From Bog-756 sp963696495 (GTDB lineage Bacteria > Actinomycetota > Acidimicrobiia > Acidimicrobiales > RAAP-2), in contig CAVOKJ010000004.1 of NCBI GenBank assembly GCA_963696495.1, positions 248,001 to 312,000 of the forward strand: DNA of 64,000 nucleotides. Direction: 5' to 3'. The notes below the pieces were generated by a model. That model saw only the letters and a list, made by a program, of their open reading frames with translations. It made no database searches and was not told the DNA's origin. Positions 34,479 through 42,270 of the stretch are shown here, in pieces (the stretch's first letter is position 1; each line of letters begins with the position of its first letter). Position numbers and translations under genes: made by a program.

Positions 34479-34879
34479 TCCGGACCGGTCAGGCGGCAGA
34501 TGTCGAGTCCGTCCTGCAGCTCTGGGCGGAGGCGGGGGCCGAGCCCAGTCACACCGACGACGTGGAGAGCCTCGGCAAACTCATGGCTCACGACCCATCG
34601 GCGCTCATCGTCGCCCGAGACGACGACCGTATCGTCGGCTCCGTCATCGCCGCCTGGGATGGATGGAGAGGTTCGGTCTACCGGTTGGTCGTCGCCACCT
34701 CCCACCGTCGACGTGGGTTGGGGAGGCAGTTGCTCGAGAGGGCGGAATCCCGGCTGGCTGCGGCAGGGGCTGCCCGGTGTCAGGCAATCGTGGTCGAGTC
34801 CGAGCCGGTGGCGACCGGCTTCTGGCGGGCCACCGAGTGGGAACGGCAGATCGATCGGAGCCGATTCGTCCGGGGATGA
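34466..34879 (+). CDS. GNAT-family N-acetyltransferase
   Basis: 137-residue single GNAT domain: N-terminal beta strand/helix (WTIRTGQAADVESVLQLW), central RDDDRIVGSVIAAWDG, and the acetyl-CoA loop RRRGLGRQLLERAE (R/QxxGxG/A). The substrate is unknown. The start ATG 34466 lies in the second copy of a 17-bp tandem duplication; the first copy supplies an ATG at 34449 that runs into TGA after five codons. It is divergent from the pyrF fragment. Confidence 0.8.
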   Translation: MGWTIRTGQAADVESVLQLWAEAGAEPSHTDDVESLGKLMAHDPSALIVARDDDRIVGSVIAAWDGWRGSVYRLVVATSHRRRGLGRQLLERAESRLAAAGAARCQAIVVESEPVATGFWRATEWERQIDRSRFVRG

Positions 34880-35397
34880 TCGTGCGTATCCCCGGGGCCG
34901 AGTTCGAGGACCTTCGCAGATGCTTCGCGACGAGCTGCGTGCTCCCCGGTCGCCCGGTCCGATCGCCGCCCCCCAATCGATGTCCCCGATCCCTGACCCA
35001 GCCGACCCGGTCGGGGACGACCACCGTCACCGCCGGAGCGACGAAATACCCGTCATCGGCGCAGCGATAGGAACAATGCAATTGGGCCGGATTGTCCGGA
35101 CGCCGGTTCGTGAAATGGACCTGAGGCTGCACACGGTGAAATCGTCATCACTCTGAGTCCCCAGTTGTTCGAGATTGTGGGCTGAAACGACAGAAGATGG
35201 GGCGCAATCCGCTGACAGGTGTGAAACTGACATGGTGCCAATCGGGAATCGAGCACAACGGGCATTGCCAGCCGCACGGGCACGGAGCATCTCTGTGCGC
35301 TCACCCCTCAGGCACGAATGCACCCTGTTTGGCACCCAATCACCAGCTCGGTGGCCAGATGCGCAAGGATATTTGCAGTAGTTGAGGAGAAGCTGCC
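34880..35397. other. 518-bp gene-free region with lowered GC
   Basis: No ORF here has plausible codon usage. GC content is visibly lower than in surrounding genes, especially from about 35040 to 35390 (for example GTGAAATCGTCATCACTCTGAG and AAGGATATTTGCAGTAGTTGAGG). The 3' end supplies a good ribosome site (GAGGAGAA) for the coiled-coil gene. It may be the edge of a transferred or fast-evolving segment, together with the pyrF relic. Confidence 0.5.
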
Positions 35398-36731
35398 ATG
35401 TTCGGTGGCTCCGCTCTATCAAAGGCGGACGAATCGGTGAAGAAGAAAATGGGTAAGAAAGGTTCAAAGGAGTGGCCCCGTCGGGCCCTCGTTGCCGAGG
35501 CCATACTCGATGAGCGCGACCGACTTCTCAAAGAGAAAGACGCGGTGATCCGCGCCAAGGACGAGACCATCATCGCCCAGGCGGCGGAGATCGCAACCCT
35601 GCGCGAGCAAGTGGAATGGCTCGAGGAGCGCCAGCAGTACCTCGAGGGCACCGAGGACGGAGTTGCCGACTACTCCGTCGCGGAGCCAATCCCCTCGGAC
35701 ACGTCAGCATTCGATGCGGGCCCGTTGCCGACCGCAGCGCCGTCAGGGGTGGGAGAGGGGGTCAACGGGACGTTGCTCGTCGTCGAGCCCGCCGCTGCTT
35801 CCGGGACCGAGCCGGTCCAACCGGTCGTCTCCGAGCCCGTCGCGACCCAACCGGCTCCGCCTCCACCTGTGGCACCTGTGCCCACCGCCGTCCAGCCCGT
35901 CGCGCCACAACCGGTGGCAGCCCAACCGCCTCCCCCTCCACCTCTCGTGCCGGAACCCACTGCCGTTCAGCCCGTCGCGTCACCACCGGTGGCGGCCCCG
36001 CCGGCGCCGCCCGTCCAACCGCCTCCGCCTCCCGCGCCTGAGCCCACTGACGTCCAGCCCGTCGCGCCACAACCGGTCGCAGCCCAACCGGCCCCGCTCG
36101 TCCAACCGGTCGCAGCCCAACCGGCCCCGCTCGTCCAACCGGTCGCGGCCCAACCGGCCGCATCCACCGCGGTGGTAGAGCCGGTCGCCGAGCAGGCGAT
36201 CGCACCTCCACCGTTCCCCCCGAACCACCCCGATTCGACCCCGGAACCAATGGAGCGTCGAGCTTCGCCGAGGCTCCTGCCGTCCATCAGGTCTCCGAGC
36301 AACCGGTCTCCGAGCAACCGGTCTACGAGGCGGTCCCGGCCCCCGTCGGCTTGCCGGGCGGAGGAACAGGCACAGAGGTGCAGAACCTCCCGCCGCCGCC
36401 CCTGCAGGCACCACCACCGTCGGCCCCGACGTCCCCGCCGGTACAGGCGCCGCCCCAGCCCGAGCCGGCACCCCCACTGCTGCAGCCGACGCCGTCGCAG
36501 CAGGCACCGGCACCCCCGTCAGCACCACAGCCGGCACCGGCTCCGGCACAGCCCCAGCGGAGACCAGCACCTCAGGCGACGAACGCGTCGGCGACGTCCG
36601 TGATGGGCATTCTCGCCCTGCTGGGCGGGGAGGAACCCGAGAAGCTGGCACCGCCACCCGCGAACGTCCAGGGCGGCCCGACCACCAATGTCCAGCCCGC
36701 GGTGAAGCGCCACTGGTGGCAGCGTCGATGA
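35398..36731 (+). CDS. Coiled-coil/proline-rich protein with -1 frame change
   Basis: ATG 35398 is preceded by GAGGAGAA. Residues 1-80 are a basic then strongly helical segment (KKMGKKGSKEWPRRALVAEA, ILDERDRLLKEKDAVIRAKD, IATLREQVEWLEERQQYL), nearly the same as the N-terminus of the MFS protein at 51 kb. Then comes a long Pro/Ala/Val/Gln region with 11-residue repeats (QPVAAQPAPLV). The original frame turns into Arg-rich nonsense after about 36222 and stops at 36603. The sensible Pro-rich reading continues in the -1 frame to 36731, ending SVMGILALLGG and KRHWWQRR. The switch point is CCCCCC at 36216-36221. Joined length is about 444 residues. It is either a natural frameshift mutation, a sequencing indel or programmed -1 slippage. 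Its stop overlaps the next ATG by 4 nt. Confidence 0.7.
36076..36160 (+). repeat. 33-bp in-frame repeat in the Pro-rich region
   Basis: Two and a half copies of a 33-bp unit (CAACCGGTCGCAGCCCAACC followed by GGCCCCGCTCGTC) encode the 11-residue QPVAAQPAPLV repeat. Confidence 0.8.
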
Positions 36732-36865
36732 TCGAAACGGTCGGGCTGGTCGTCATACTGGCCGTCCCGACCTGTCTCTGGTTCTTCGTCCGTTGGCTGC
36801 CCGCCAGGCGGGGGGAGCCCACAGCGCACGGGAGCCGACCGAAGCACCACTGGTGGCAACCGTAA
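36728..36865 (+). CDS. 45-residue single-pass membrane protein with C-terminal HWWQ
   Basis: ATG 36728 overlaps the stop of the Pro-rich protein (ATGA). The product begins METVGL-like (MIETVGLVVILAVPTCLWFF), forming one transmembrane helix, followed by a basic stretch (VRWLPARRGE, SRPK) and ending HHWWQP. The preceding protein ends RHWWQRR, so both share HWWQ at the extreme C-terminus. Coupling, codon composition and the shared ending support a real gene. I know no family for it. Confidence 0.65.
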   Translation: MIETVGLVVILAVPTCLWFFVRWLPARRGEPTAHGSRPKHHWWQP

Positions 36866-36964
36866 GGCGGATGCCCGTTCCCGAATTGCACCCGACCGCA
36901 GGCTGACCGTCCACCGGTCTCTCGGGGTGGCCTGCCCGATGCTCCCGCCTAAGCTGCGGGCCCG

Positions 36965-37864
36965 ATGACCACCGATCCGACGTCCGACCCGACGTCCGAC
37001 CCGACGTCCGAACCGATGTCGGATCGTGAGTCAGCCGACACTCCGGTCGTCCGGCTCGAACAGGTCTCGGTCGTACGCGACGGTGTCGCACTGATCGACG
37101 ACGTCTCGTGGGAGGTGCGCCGGGGCGAGCGTTGGGCCTTGCTCGGTCCGAACGGATCCGGGAAGACGACCCTGCTGAAGGTGGTCGGCTCCGCGCTCTG
37201 GCCGACCAGCGGCATCGTGGACATTCTGGGGGAACGGCTCGGTCGGGTGGACATGCGTGAGCTCCGAAAGCGCATCGCCATGGTCAGCGCCTCGGTGACC
37301 CGCACCTTGCGGCCGGGGTTGCCGGCCCTCGACGTGGTGCTGACCGGCCGCACTGCCGCCTTGGAGACGTGGTGGCACGAGTACGGCGACGGCGACCGCG
37401 ACGAGGCGCGGCGGCTGCTGGCCGCGGCGGGGTTCGGCTCGGACGGGTTCGCCGATCGACCCTTCGGGTTGCTGTCGGAGGGGGAGCGCCAGCAGGTCCT
37501 CTTGGCCAGGGCCCTCATGGGACGACCGGATCTGCTGTTGATGGACGAGCCAGCAGCCGGACTCGATCTGGGAGCGAGGGAACGGCTGCTGGCGCGCCTC
37601 ACGGCCCTGGCCGACGATCCGACGGTCCCCCCGATGGTGCTCGTCACCCACCACGTCGAGGAGATCCCACCCGGGGTCACCCACGCCGCGCTGATGCGGA
37701 ACGCCCGGGTGACTGCGGCCGGACCGATCTCCGACGTGCTGACCGGGACGGCCGTCTCCGATGCGTTCGGACTCCCGGTGGCCGTGGATCAGCGGGAGGG
37801 TCGCTGGTCGGCCCGTGCGACGCCCGGCGGACCGGCCGACCCGATCTCGCTCGCCGAGGGTTGA
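36965..37864 (+). CDS. ABC transporter ATP-binding protein
   Basis: 299 residues. Walker A GPNGSGKTT (from about residue 61), signature LSEGERQQVLLARALMG, Walker B LLLMDEPAAGLD, and the switch His in LVTHHVEEI. No permease gene is adjacent, so the partner is unknown; the sequence is closest in feel to the ModF/YlmA-like stand-alone ATPases. The N-terminal 20 residues are a Thr/Asp/Pro/Ser repeat (DPTSDPTSDPTSEP) encoded by 12-bp direct repeats (GACGTCCGACCC) at 36979-37020, so the real start may be a later one. Gene end is 16 bp from the convergent SDR. Confidence 0.88.
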   Translation: MTTDPTSDPTSDPTSEPMSDRESADTPVVRLEQVSVVRDGVALIDDVSWEVRRGERWALLGPNGSGKTTLLKVVGSALWPTSGIVDILGERLGRVDMRELRKRIAMVSASVTRTLRPGLPALDVVLTGRTAALETWWHEYGDGDRDEARRLLAAAGFGSDGFADRPFGLLSEGERQQVLLARALMGRPDLLLMDEPAAGLDLGARERLLARLTALADDPTVPPMVLVTHHVEEIPPGVTHAALMRNARVTAAGPISDVLTGTAVSDAFGLPVAVDQREGRWSARATPGGPADPISLAEG

Positions 37865-37880
37865 CCCGTCACAGCCGACG

Positions 37881-38735
37881 TCACAGTGACCTTGGACGAT
37901 TGACGAACCGCCCGGCGGTCGGCGAGTAGAACCAGCCGCCTCCGGCCCTCGTGCCCCCGTCGACCGGGATGTTGTGACCGGTGACGAAACTGGAGAGATC
38001 GGAGGCCAGAAAGAGGGCCACCCCCGCCTGGTCCTCGGGTCGCCCGACCCGACCGACCGGGGCCCACGATTCCCAGAGGTCCTCGTGGTCCTCGGAGCCG
38101 GTGAGGTAGTCCACCTGCGGCGTCTGCGTGAGATCGGGGCCGATCCCGTTGACTCGGACTCCCCGGCGCCCGACCCGGACGGCGAGGCTGGTGGTGAAGT
38201 GGGCGACCGCCGCCTTCATGGCCGCATAGACCGGGTCACCGGGATAGCCGCGCATCCCCTCCACGGAATGCACGTTGATGATCGATCCACGGCCACGGTC
38301 TGTCATGCCACCGAGGAATGCGCGCGTGACGCCGAACACATGGCCCAGGTTGATGGCGTACATGGCGTTCCACGAATCGGGGGAGGACTCCTCGAAGCGG
38401 ACCAGTGGCCGATAGTCGCCGACGTTGTTGACCAGGACGTCGACCCGACCATGGTCGCTCAGTACCTCGTCGGCCAGCTGGTCGACGTCAGCGGGCCGGG
38501 TGACGTCGAGGACGTGCGAACCCACGGAGCCGCCGGAGGCCTCGATGGACGCCAGCGTACGGTCGGCACGGTCGGCGTCCACCTCGGCCAGCTCGACCCG
38601 GGCACCGTGCTGGGCGAAGAGGGCGGCGATCGCCGCCCCGATGCCGGCACCTGCCCCGGTCACGACGGCGACCCGACCCCCGAGGAGGTGGTCCCAGTCC
38701 TCGATGCGGGGGACGTCTTCGGTGTTCTGACTCAT
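37881..38735 (-). CDS. Short-chain dehydrogenase/reductase
   Basis: 284-residue NAD(P)-dependent SDR. Cofactor motif TGAGAGIG, LDVTRPADVDQL, NNVG, catalytic Ser in IINVHSVEG, and YAAMK (Tyr and Lys of the catalytic triad). The C-terminal ITGxxxPVDGGT appears as VTGHNIPVDGGTRAGGGW. An acidic residue after the second beta-strand (AEVDAD) suggests NAD(H) preference. Substrate unknown. It is divergent from the Rv2466c-like gene. Confidence 0.9.
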   Translation of the reverse strand: MSQNTEDVPRIEDWDHLLGGRVAVVTGAGAGIGAAIAALFAQHGARVELAEVDADRADRTLASIEASGGSVGSHVLDVTRPADVDQLADEVLSDHGRVDVLVNNVGDYRPLVRFEESSPDSWNAMYAINLGHVFGVTRAFLGGMTDRGRGSIINVHSVEGMRGYPGDPVYAAMKAAVAHFTTSLAVRVGRRGVRVNGIGPDLTQTPQVDYLTGSEDHEDLWESWAPVGRVGRPEDQAGVALFLASDLSSFVTGHNIPVDGGTRAGGGWFYSPTAGRFVNRPRSL

Positions 38736-38995
38736 CGGTGGGTACCTCCCTGGGTTCGAGGATGCCGTCGGTCCCGGCCGGCGTGACCACCCGGTCCTGC
38801 GGCATCCGTCCGCAGCGCCTGGTTCATTCTCGGCAGGCGCGGGCCCATCCGGTTGCCCCGATCCTGACGCCCGCCGGAGACGACCGCACGAGTGACGTCG
38901 GGGCCGTCCGCCTCGGTGCCTCCCCTTCGAGGTGGCGCCTCGCCTCCGGGGAAGAGATGGTCATGCTTGCGTGTTGCACTGTGGGACGCCGACGT

Positions 38996-39003
38996 GGAGG
39001 AGG
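38996..39003 (+). promoter_or_regulatory. Ribosome-binding site that fixes the TTG start at 39009
   Basis: GGAGGAGG lies 5 nt before TTG 39009. The upstream in-frame GTG 38994 has no such site, so the TTG start is preferred. Confidence 0.65.
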
Positions 39004-39008
39004 AAACC

Positions 39009-39659
39009 TTGCCTGAACAGACCCTGACCGAGACCGTCTCACCCGAGGTCGACGGGAGGTCCCTGGCTGAATTCTGGTTCGATCCGCTGTGTCCCTGGGC
39101 TTGGATCACGTCCAGGTGGGTACTGGCCGCGGCCGAGGTCCGCCCGATCGAGCTGCGCTGGCATGTCATGTCCCTGGCCTACCTGAATTCGCAGAAGGAG
39201 GACCTGCCCGAGGACTACCGGAAACTGTTGGCGGAGGCCTGGGGGCCGGTCAGGGTGTGCATCGCCGCCGAGCAGGAGTTCGGCGGCGACGTGTTGCTCC
39301 CGCTCTACACCGCACTCGGGAACCGGTTCCACCTCGAGGGGAAGCCCAAGGACCGGGCCACCATCCAAGAGGCATTGGAGGAGGCCGGCCTGCCCCTGTC
39401 CCTCGCCGACGCGGCGGACACCGAGGAGTTCGACGACGCGTTGAAGAAGTCGCACCATGCCGGCATGGACCAGGTCGGCTACGAGGTGGGCACGCCGGTC
39501 ATCAGCGTCAACGGTGTCGCCTTCTTCGGTCCGGTGATCACGCCCGCCCCGAAGGGGGAGGCCGCCGGCGTGCTGTGGGACGGGGTGCTGGCGGTCGCCG
39601 GAACCCCCGGGTTCTTCGAACTGAAGCGCAGCCGCGACGTGCCGCCGATCTTCGACTGA
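39009..39659 (+). CDS. DsbA-fold mycothiol-dependent nitroreductase-like protein (Rv2466c family), CPWA variant
   Basis: 216 residues from TTG 39009. As I recall the Rv2466c sequence, the two are nearly collinear along their whole length: EFWFDPLCPWAWITSRW, WHVMSLAYLN, AWGPVRVCIAAEQ, LYTALGNRFH, KSHHAGMDQVG, GTPVISVNGVAFFGPV, FFELKRSRDVPPIFD. Rv2466c has an active CPWC and uses mycothiol; here the second Cys is Ala (C28-P-W-A31), leaving a single nucleophilic Cys. This points to a monothiol mechanism or a non-reductase role. Its presence supports a mycothiol-producing actinobacterium. Confidence 0.88.
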   Translation: MPEQTLTETVSPEVDGRSLAEFWFDPLCPWAWITSRWVLAAAEVRPIELRWHVMSLAYLNSQKEDLPEDYRKLLAEAWGPVRVCIAAEQEFGGDVLLPLYTALGNRFHLEGKPKDRATIQEALEEAGLPLSLADAADTEEFDDALKKSHHAGMDQVGYEVGTPVISVNGVAFFGPVITPAPKGEAAGVLWDGVLAVAGTPGFFELKRSRDVPPIFD

Positions 39660-39768
39660 CCCACCCTGCCCGTCCCTGCCCGTCCTGTCGGGACTCAGAG
39701 GCGTCACCGCCGGTGGGAGCCGGTCCGGCACGGGAGCCGGTCGGGTAGGGGAGCGGTGGGTCATGGGG

Positions 39769-40440
39769 TCAGTGGAGGAGCGAGAGCACCAGCAGCCCCT
39801 GGGCCACGTGGTACGTGGCGTGGACACCGAGCTTCCCGTTGGGGATCGGTCGTACGAATCGATCCAGGGCCAAGAGGGTGTCGGACAGAAGGAAGAGCGA
39901 GGCGCCGGCCGCGGCCTCGGGGATGCCGACGTTGGTGGCGAGGACCACCATGGTGGCGATGGCGGCGACATAGAGGCACACCGGACCGATGAGCGGCCGC
40001 CGGCCGCCACGCCACAGGGAGCGGACGAGGACCGACCCCGGGATGGCCTCGATCACCACGACGGCCGAGGCCGCCACGGCCAGACCGGTGGTGGAGAAGG
40101 AGAACGGCGGCACGCCCGGCGGCGACGGTGGTTGGACCAGTCCGACGATGAACAGGACGTGGCCGACCAGAAAGGCGGCCAGACCCGGGAGGAAGGCGTT
40201 CCGGGGCAGCATCAACAGCACGTCGCCGACCAGGCAGCAGGCGAGGGCGGCGACGAACCACCATCGGCGGTCCACCAGGTCGATGCGACCGGCGGGGATG
40301 AGGGCGGCGGCGGCGGTGAGGGCAATGAGGACGGCCGGTTTGGCCGCGTACTCGAGCCGTGCATCAGAGCGGGCGACGGCCGTCCAGTCGACGGCCGCGG
40401 CAACCGCCGCGACCCCCATGAGGATCCAAAAGACGGTCAC
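39769..40440 (-). CDS. YhhN/TMEM86-family membrane protein (lysoplasmalogenase-like)
   Basis: 223 residues and about 8 hydrophobic helices. Family landmarks: AAKPAVLIALTAAA, GDVLLMLPRNAFLPGLAAFLVGHVLFI, and SDTLLALDRFVRPIPN. YhhN proteins are related to vertebrate TMEM86 lysoplasmalogenases; activity in bacteria is rarely tested. GTG 40440 is the start. It is divergent from the next membrane protein, whose promoter lies about 120 bp away. Confidence 0.82.
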   Translation of the reverse strand: MTVFWILMGVAAVAAAVDWTAVARSDARLEYAAKPAVLIALTAAAALIPAGRIDLVDRRWWFVAALACCLVGDVLLMLPRNAFLPGLAAFLVGHVLFIVGLVQPPSPPGVPPFSFSTTGLAVAASAVVVIEAIPGSVLVRSLWRGGRRPLIGPVCLYVAAIATMVVLATNVGIPEAAAGASLFLLSDTLLALDRFVRPIPNGKLGVHATYHVAQGLLVLSLLH

Positions 40441-40555
40441 CCGCAGACCCTATCGGTCCCGTCGACGGAAATTCGTGGCGCCGTCGGTGGAGCGGGCGCC
40501 AACGCCTGTGGTCACCGGCCGCCACCGTCGGGCCCGACCATCCACCACTGCGTAA

Positions 40556-40583
40556 TTGGCTGTGGTTAGGGTTTTTGTAGACA
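40556..40583 (+). promoter_or_regulatory. Probable sigma-70-type promoter
   Basis: TTGGCT (40556-40561), 16-bp spacer, TAGACA (40578-40583), in a locally AT-rich stretch 20 bp before the start of the following gene. The short leader still leaves room for the GGAGGAG ribosome site. Confidence 0.5.
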
Positions 40584-40603
40584 CAGGGTTAGTGGAGGAG
40601 CTG

Positions 40604-41365
40604 ATGCCCGTGATCCTTGTGGTCATCATCGCGGGGGCGTGGATCGTCATCTTGGGGCCCAATCTGATGAAGCGCAGGTCCCAGGCCGCGGGCGGGGGCA
40701 ACTCGATCTCCCATTTCCACCGCTCCCTGCGTGTCCTCGAACACTCCGCTCCCGAGCCGATCGTCACCCCTGCCTTCCGTCTGCGGTCGGCCGGAGCCCC
40801 GGGATCGGAGCGCTCCACTGCCTACCCCGAGGTCTCGGCGGTGCCGGTCCTCACCGTGGTCGGAGCCGATCAGCTCCCCCGCCCGGCGTTGGCGTTCCTC
40901 GGCGACGCACTGCCGGAGGCGCCGCTCCGGGAGGTCGGTGCCGGGGCCCCGGTCCCGGGCCGGACCCGTCGGGACATCGACACGGTGACGGACGAGGGGA
41001 CCGAGGCCCTGGGGCTCGGGTCCCAGCCGCTGCCTCTCGACGCCCACTCCCGCCAGATGGTCCGCCAACGGCGGCGGACCACGCTCGGGATCATCGCACT
41101 CGTGTTCGTCGGCACGCTCATGATCGGATTCGTGCCCGGTGCCGGCGACGCATGGATCGTGTCCATCCTGTCCGCGGTGGTCCTGGCCGCCTACGTGGCG
41201 CTCCTCGTCCGATTGCGCCGGAGCGCCGAGGAACGCGAGCGCAAGCTCCACTACCTGAACCCCAAGGTCGCATCGGACCAACTCCCGGTCGGGATGCCCC
41301 GGATCCCCGTGTACATGAGCGGACGGTACGCACATCCCTCCAACCAGGCGGTCGCCGCCCGCTGA
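40604..41365 (+). CDS. Actinobacterial membrane protein of unknown role (GlpR-like layout)
   Basis: 253 residues from ATG 40604 (GGAGGAG upstream). One N-terminal helix (VILVVIIAGAWIVILGPNLMKRR), a long cytoplasmic Pro/Ala/Arg region, then a two-helix hairpin (TLGIIALVFVGTLMIGF and SILSAVVLAAYVALLV) followed by a basic segment and YLNPKVASDQLPVGMPRIPVYMSGRYAHPS. The N-terminal helix, NLMKRR border and loop recall actinobacterial membrane proteins linked to the division factor Glp (GlpR), but this is a weak resemblance. No catalytic motif is visible. Confidence 0.6.
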   Translation: MPVILVVIIAGAWIVILGPNLMKRRSQAAGGGNSISHFHRSLRVLEHSAPEPIVTPAFRLRSAGAPGSERSTAYPEVSAVPVLTVVGADQLPRPALAFLGDALPEAPLREVGAGAPVPGRTRRDIDTVTDEGTEALGLGSQPLPLDAHSRQMVRQRRRTTLGIIALVFVGTLMIGFVPGAGDAWIVSILSAVVLAAYVALLVRLRRSAEERERKLHYLNPKVASDQLPVGMPRIPVYMSGRYAHPSNQAVAAR

Positions 41366-41474
41366 GGGCGCCCACTGCCGCCGCCCCAGCCGCCCCGCCG
41401 GCCTTCTGTAGCCTGGGCTGCGCCCCACCGGGGCCGGCCCTGGCCGGACCTTGGGCCCCTCGGTAGTATGCGGC

Positions 41475-42176
41475 ATGACTTCAACCGATGCCCAAGAAGG
41501 TGTGCACGGCGGAGCGCCGCTGTCCGATGCCGTCGACGCGGCCCTGGAGGGACGCCAACTCCTCAGCCACCCCTTCTACCAGCGGTGGCAGGCCGGACTC
41601 CTGAGCGACGACGAGCTGGCCGAGTACGCCGTGCACTACCGGGCGTTCGAAGTGGCGCTCCCGGCCGTGCTCTCCGCCACCGTCGGGCAGTTGCGGGACG
41701 ACGGGGAGGTCGAGGCCGAGTCCATGGTGAGCCGGAACCTCAGCGATGAGCTGGGCCGCCCCGAGCCCCACCTCGCACTGTTCGATCGCTTCGCATCGTC
41801 ACTCGGCGGAACGGCCACTTCGACCGTCCCCGGGCCGGCGGCCGAGGCACTGGTGCAGACCTATCTCGACCTGGCGGAGGACGGTCCGGTGGCCACGCTC
41901 GCCGGGCTGGCCGCCTACGAGACCCAGGCGGCGGGCATCGCCACGACCAAGGCCGAGGGCCTGCGGCACCGGTACGGCCTGGATTCCGGCGGCACCGAAT
42001 TCTGGGACGTCCACGCCGCCATGGACGCAGAACACGGCGAGTGGGCCCTCGAGGCGCTGTTCGTGCTGGGTGCCGACTCCACCGACGTGGGCGAGTCGGC
42101 CCGGCGGGCTGCCGATGCGTGGTGGGCGTTCCTCGACGAGAGAGAGGCGCAGGCACCCGAGCCCGCCGCCTGCTGA
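41475..42176 (+). CDS. Haem-oxygenase-like diiron oxidase (PqqC/CADD family)
   Basis: 233-residue all-helical protein. Pattern of the PqqC/TenA/CADD superfamily: SHPFYQRWQAGLLSDDELAEYAVHYRAFEVALP, the metal-ligand region SRNLSDELGRPEPHLALFDRF, AGLAAYETQAAGIATTKAEGL, and the C-terminal HAAMDAEHGEWAL. The Glu/His spacing fits the diiron (HDO) branch that includes the p-aminobenzoate synthase CADD, rather than thiaminase TenA. Substrate unknown. ATG 41475 chosen by homology. Convergent with the thiolase at 42.3 kb. Confidence 0.75.
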   Translation: MTSTDAQEGVHGGAPLSDAVDAALEGRQLLSHPFYQRWQAGLLSDDELAEYAVHYRAFEVALPAVLSATVGQLRDDGEVEAESMVSRNLSDELGRPEPHLALFDRFASSLGGTATSTVPGPAAEALVQTYLDLAEDGPVATLAGLAAYETQAAGIATTKAEGLRHRYGLDSGGTEFWDVHAAMDAEHGEWALEALFVLGADSTDVGESARRAADAWWAFLDEREAQAPEPAAC

Positions 42177-42270
42177 GTGCCCGGTCGGGTGCTGAGTCGG
42201 CCCGGGCCGCTCGGTCCCTCGGGGCCGGAGTGGGTCCAGCTGGACCGGGGTGGGTCCGGCTGACGCCGGA

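Noticed and set aside
33883..34479. A 198-codon minus-strand ORF over the pyrF relic
   Set aside because: Different frame from the PyrF-like reading; its sequence has no resemblance to any family.
36222..36603. The Arg/His/Pro-rich C-terminus of the first-frame Pro-rich ORF
   Set aside because: Composition switches abruptly to shadow-type sequence exactly after the C-run, while the -1 frame continues the domain and ends in a motif shared with the next gene.
38994..39008. GTG at 38994 as the start of the Rv2466c-like gene
   Set aside because: Lacks a ribosome site, whereas TTG 39009 has GGAGGAGG at the right distance.
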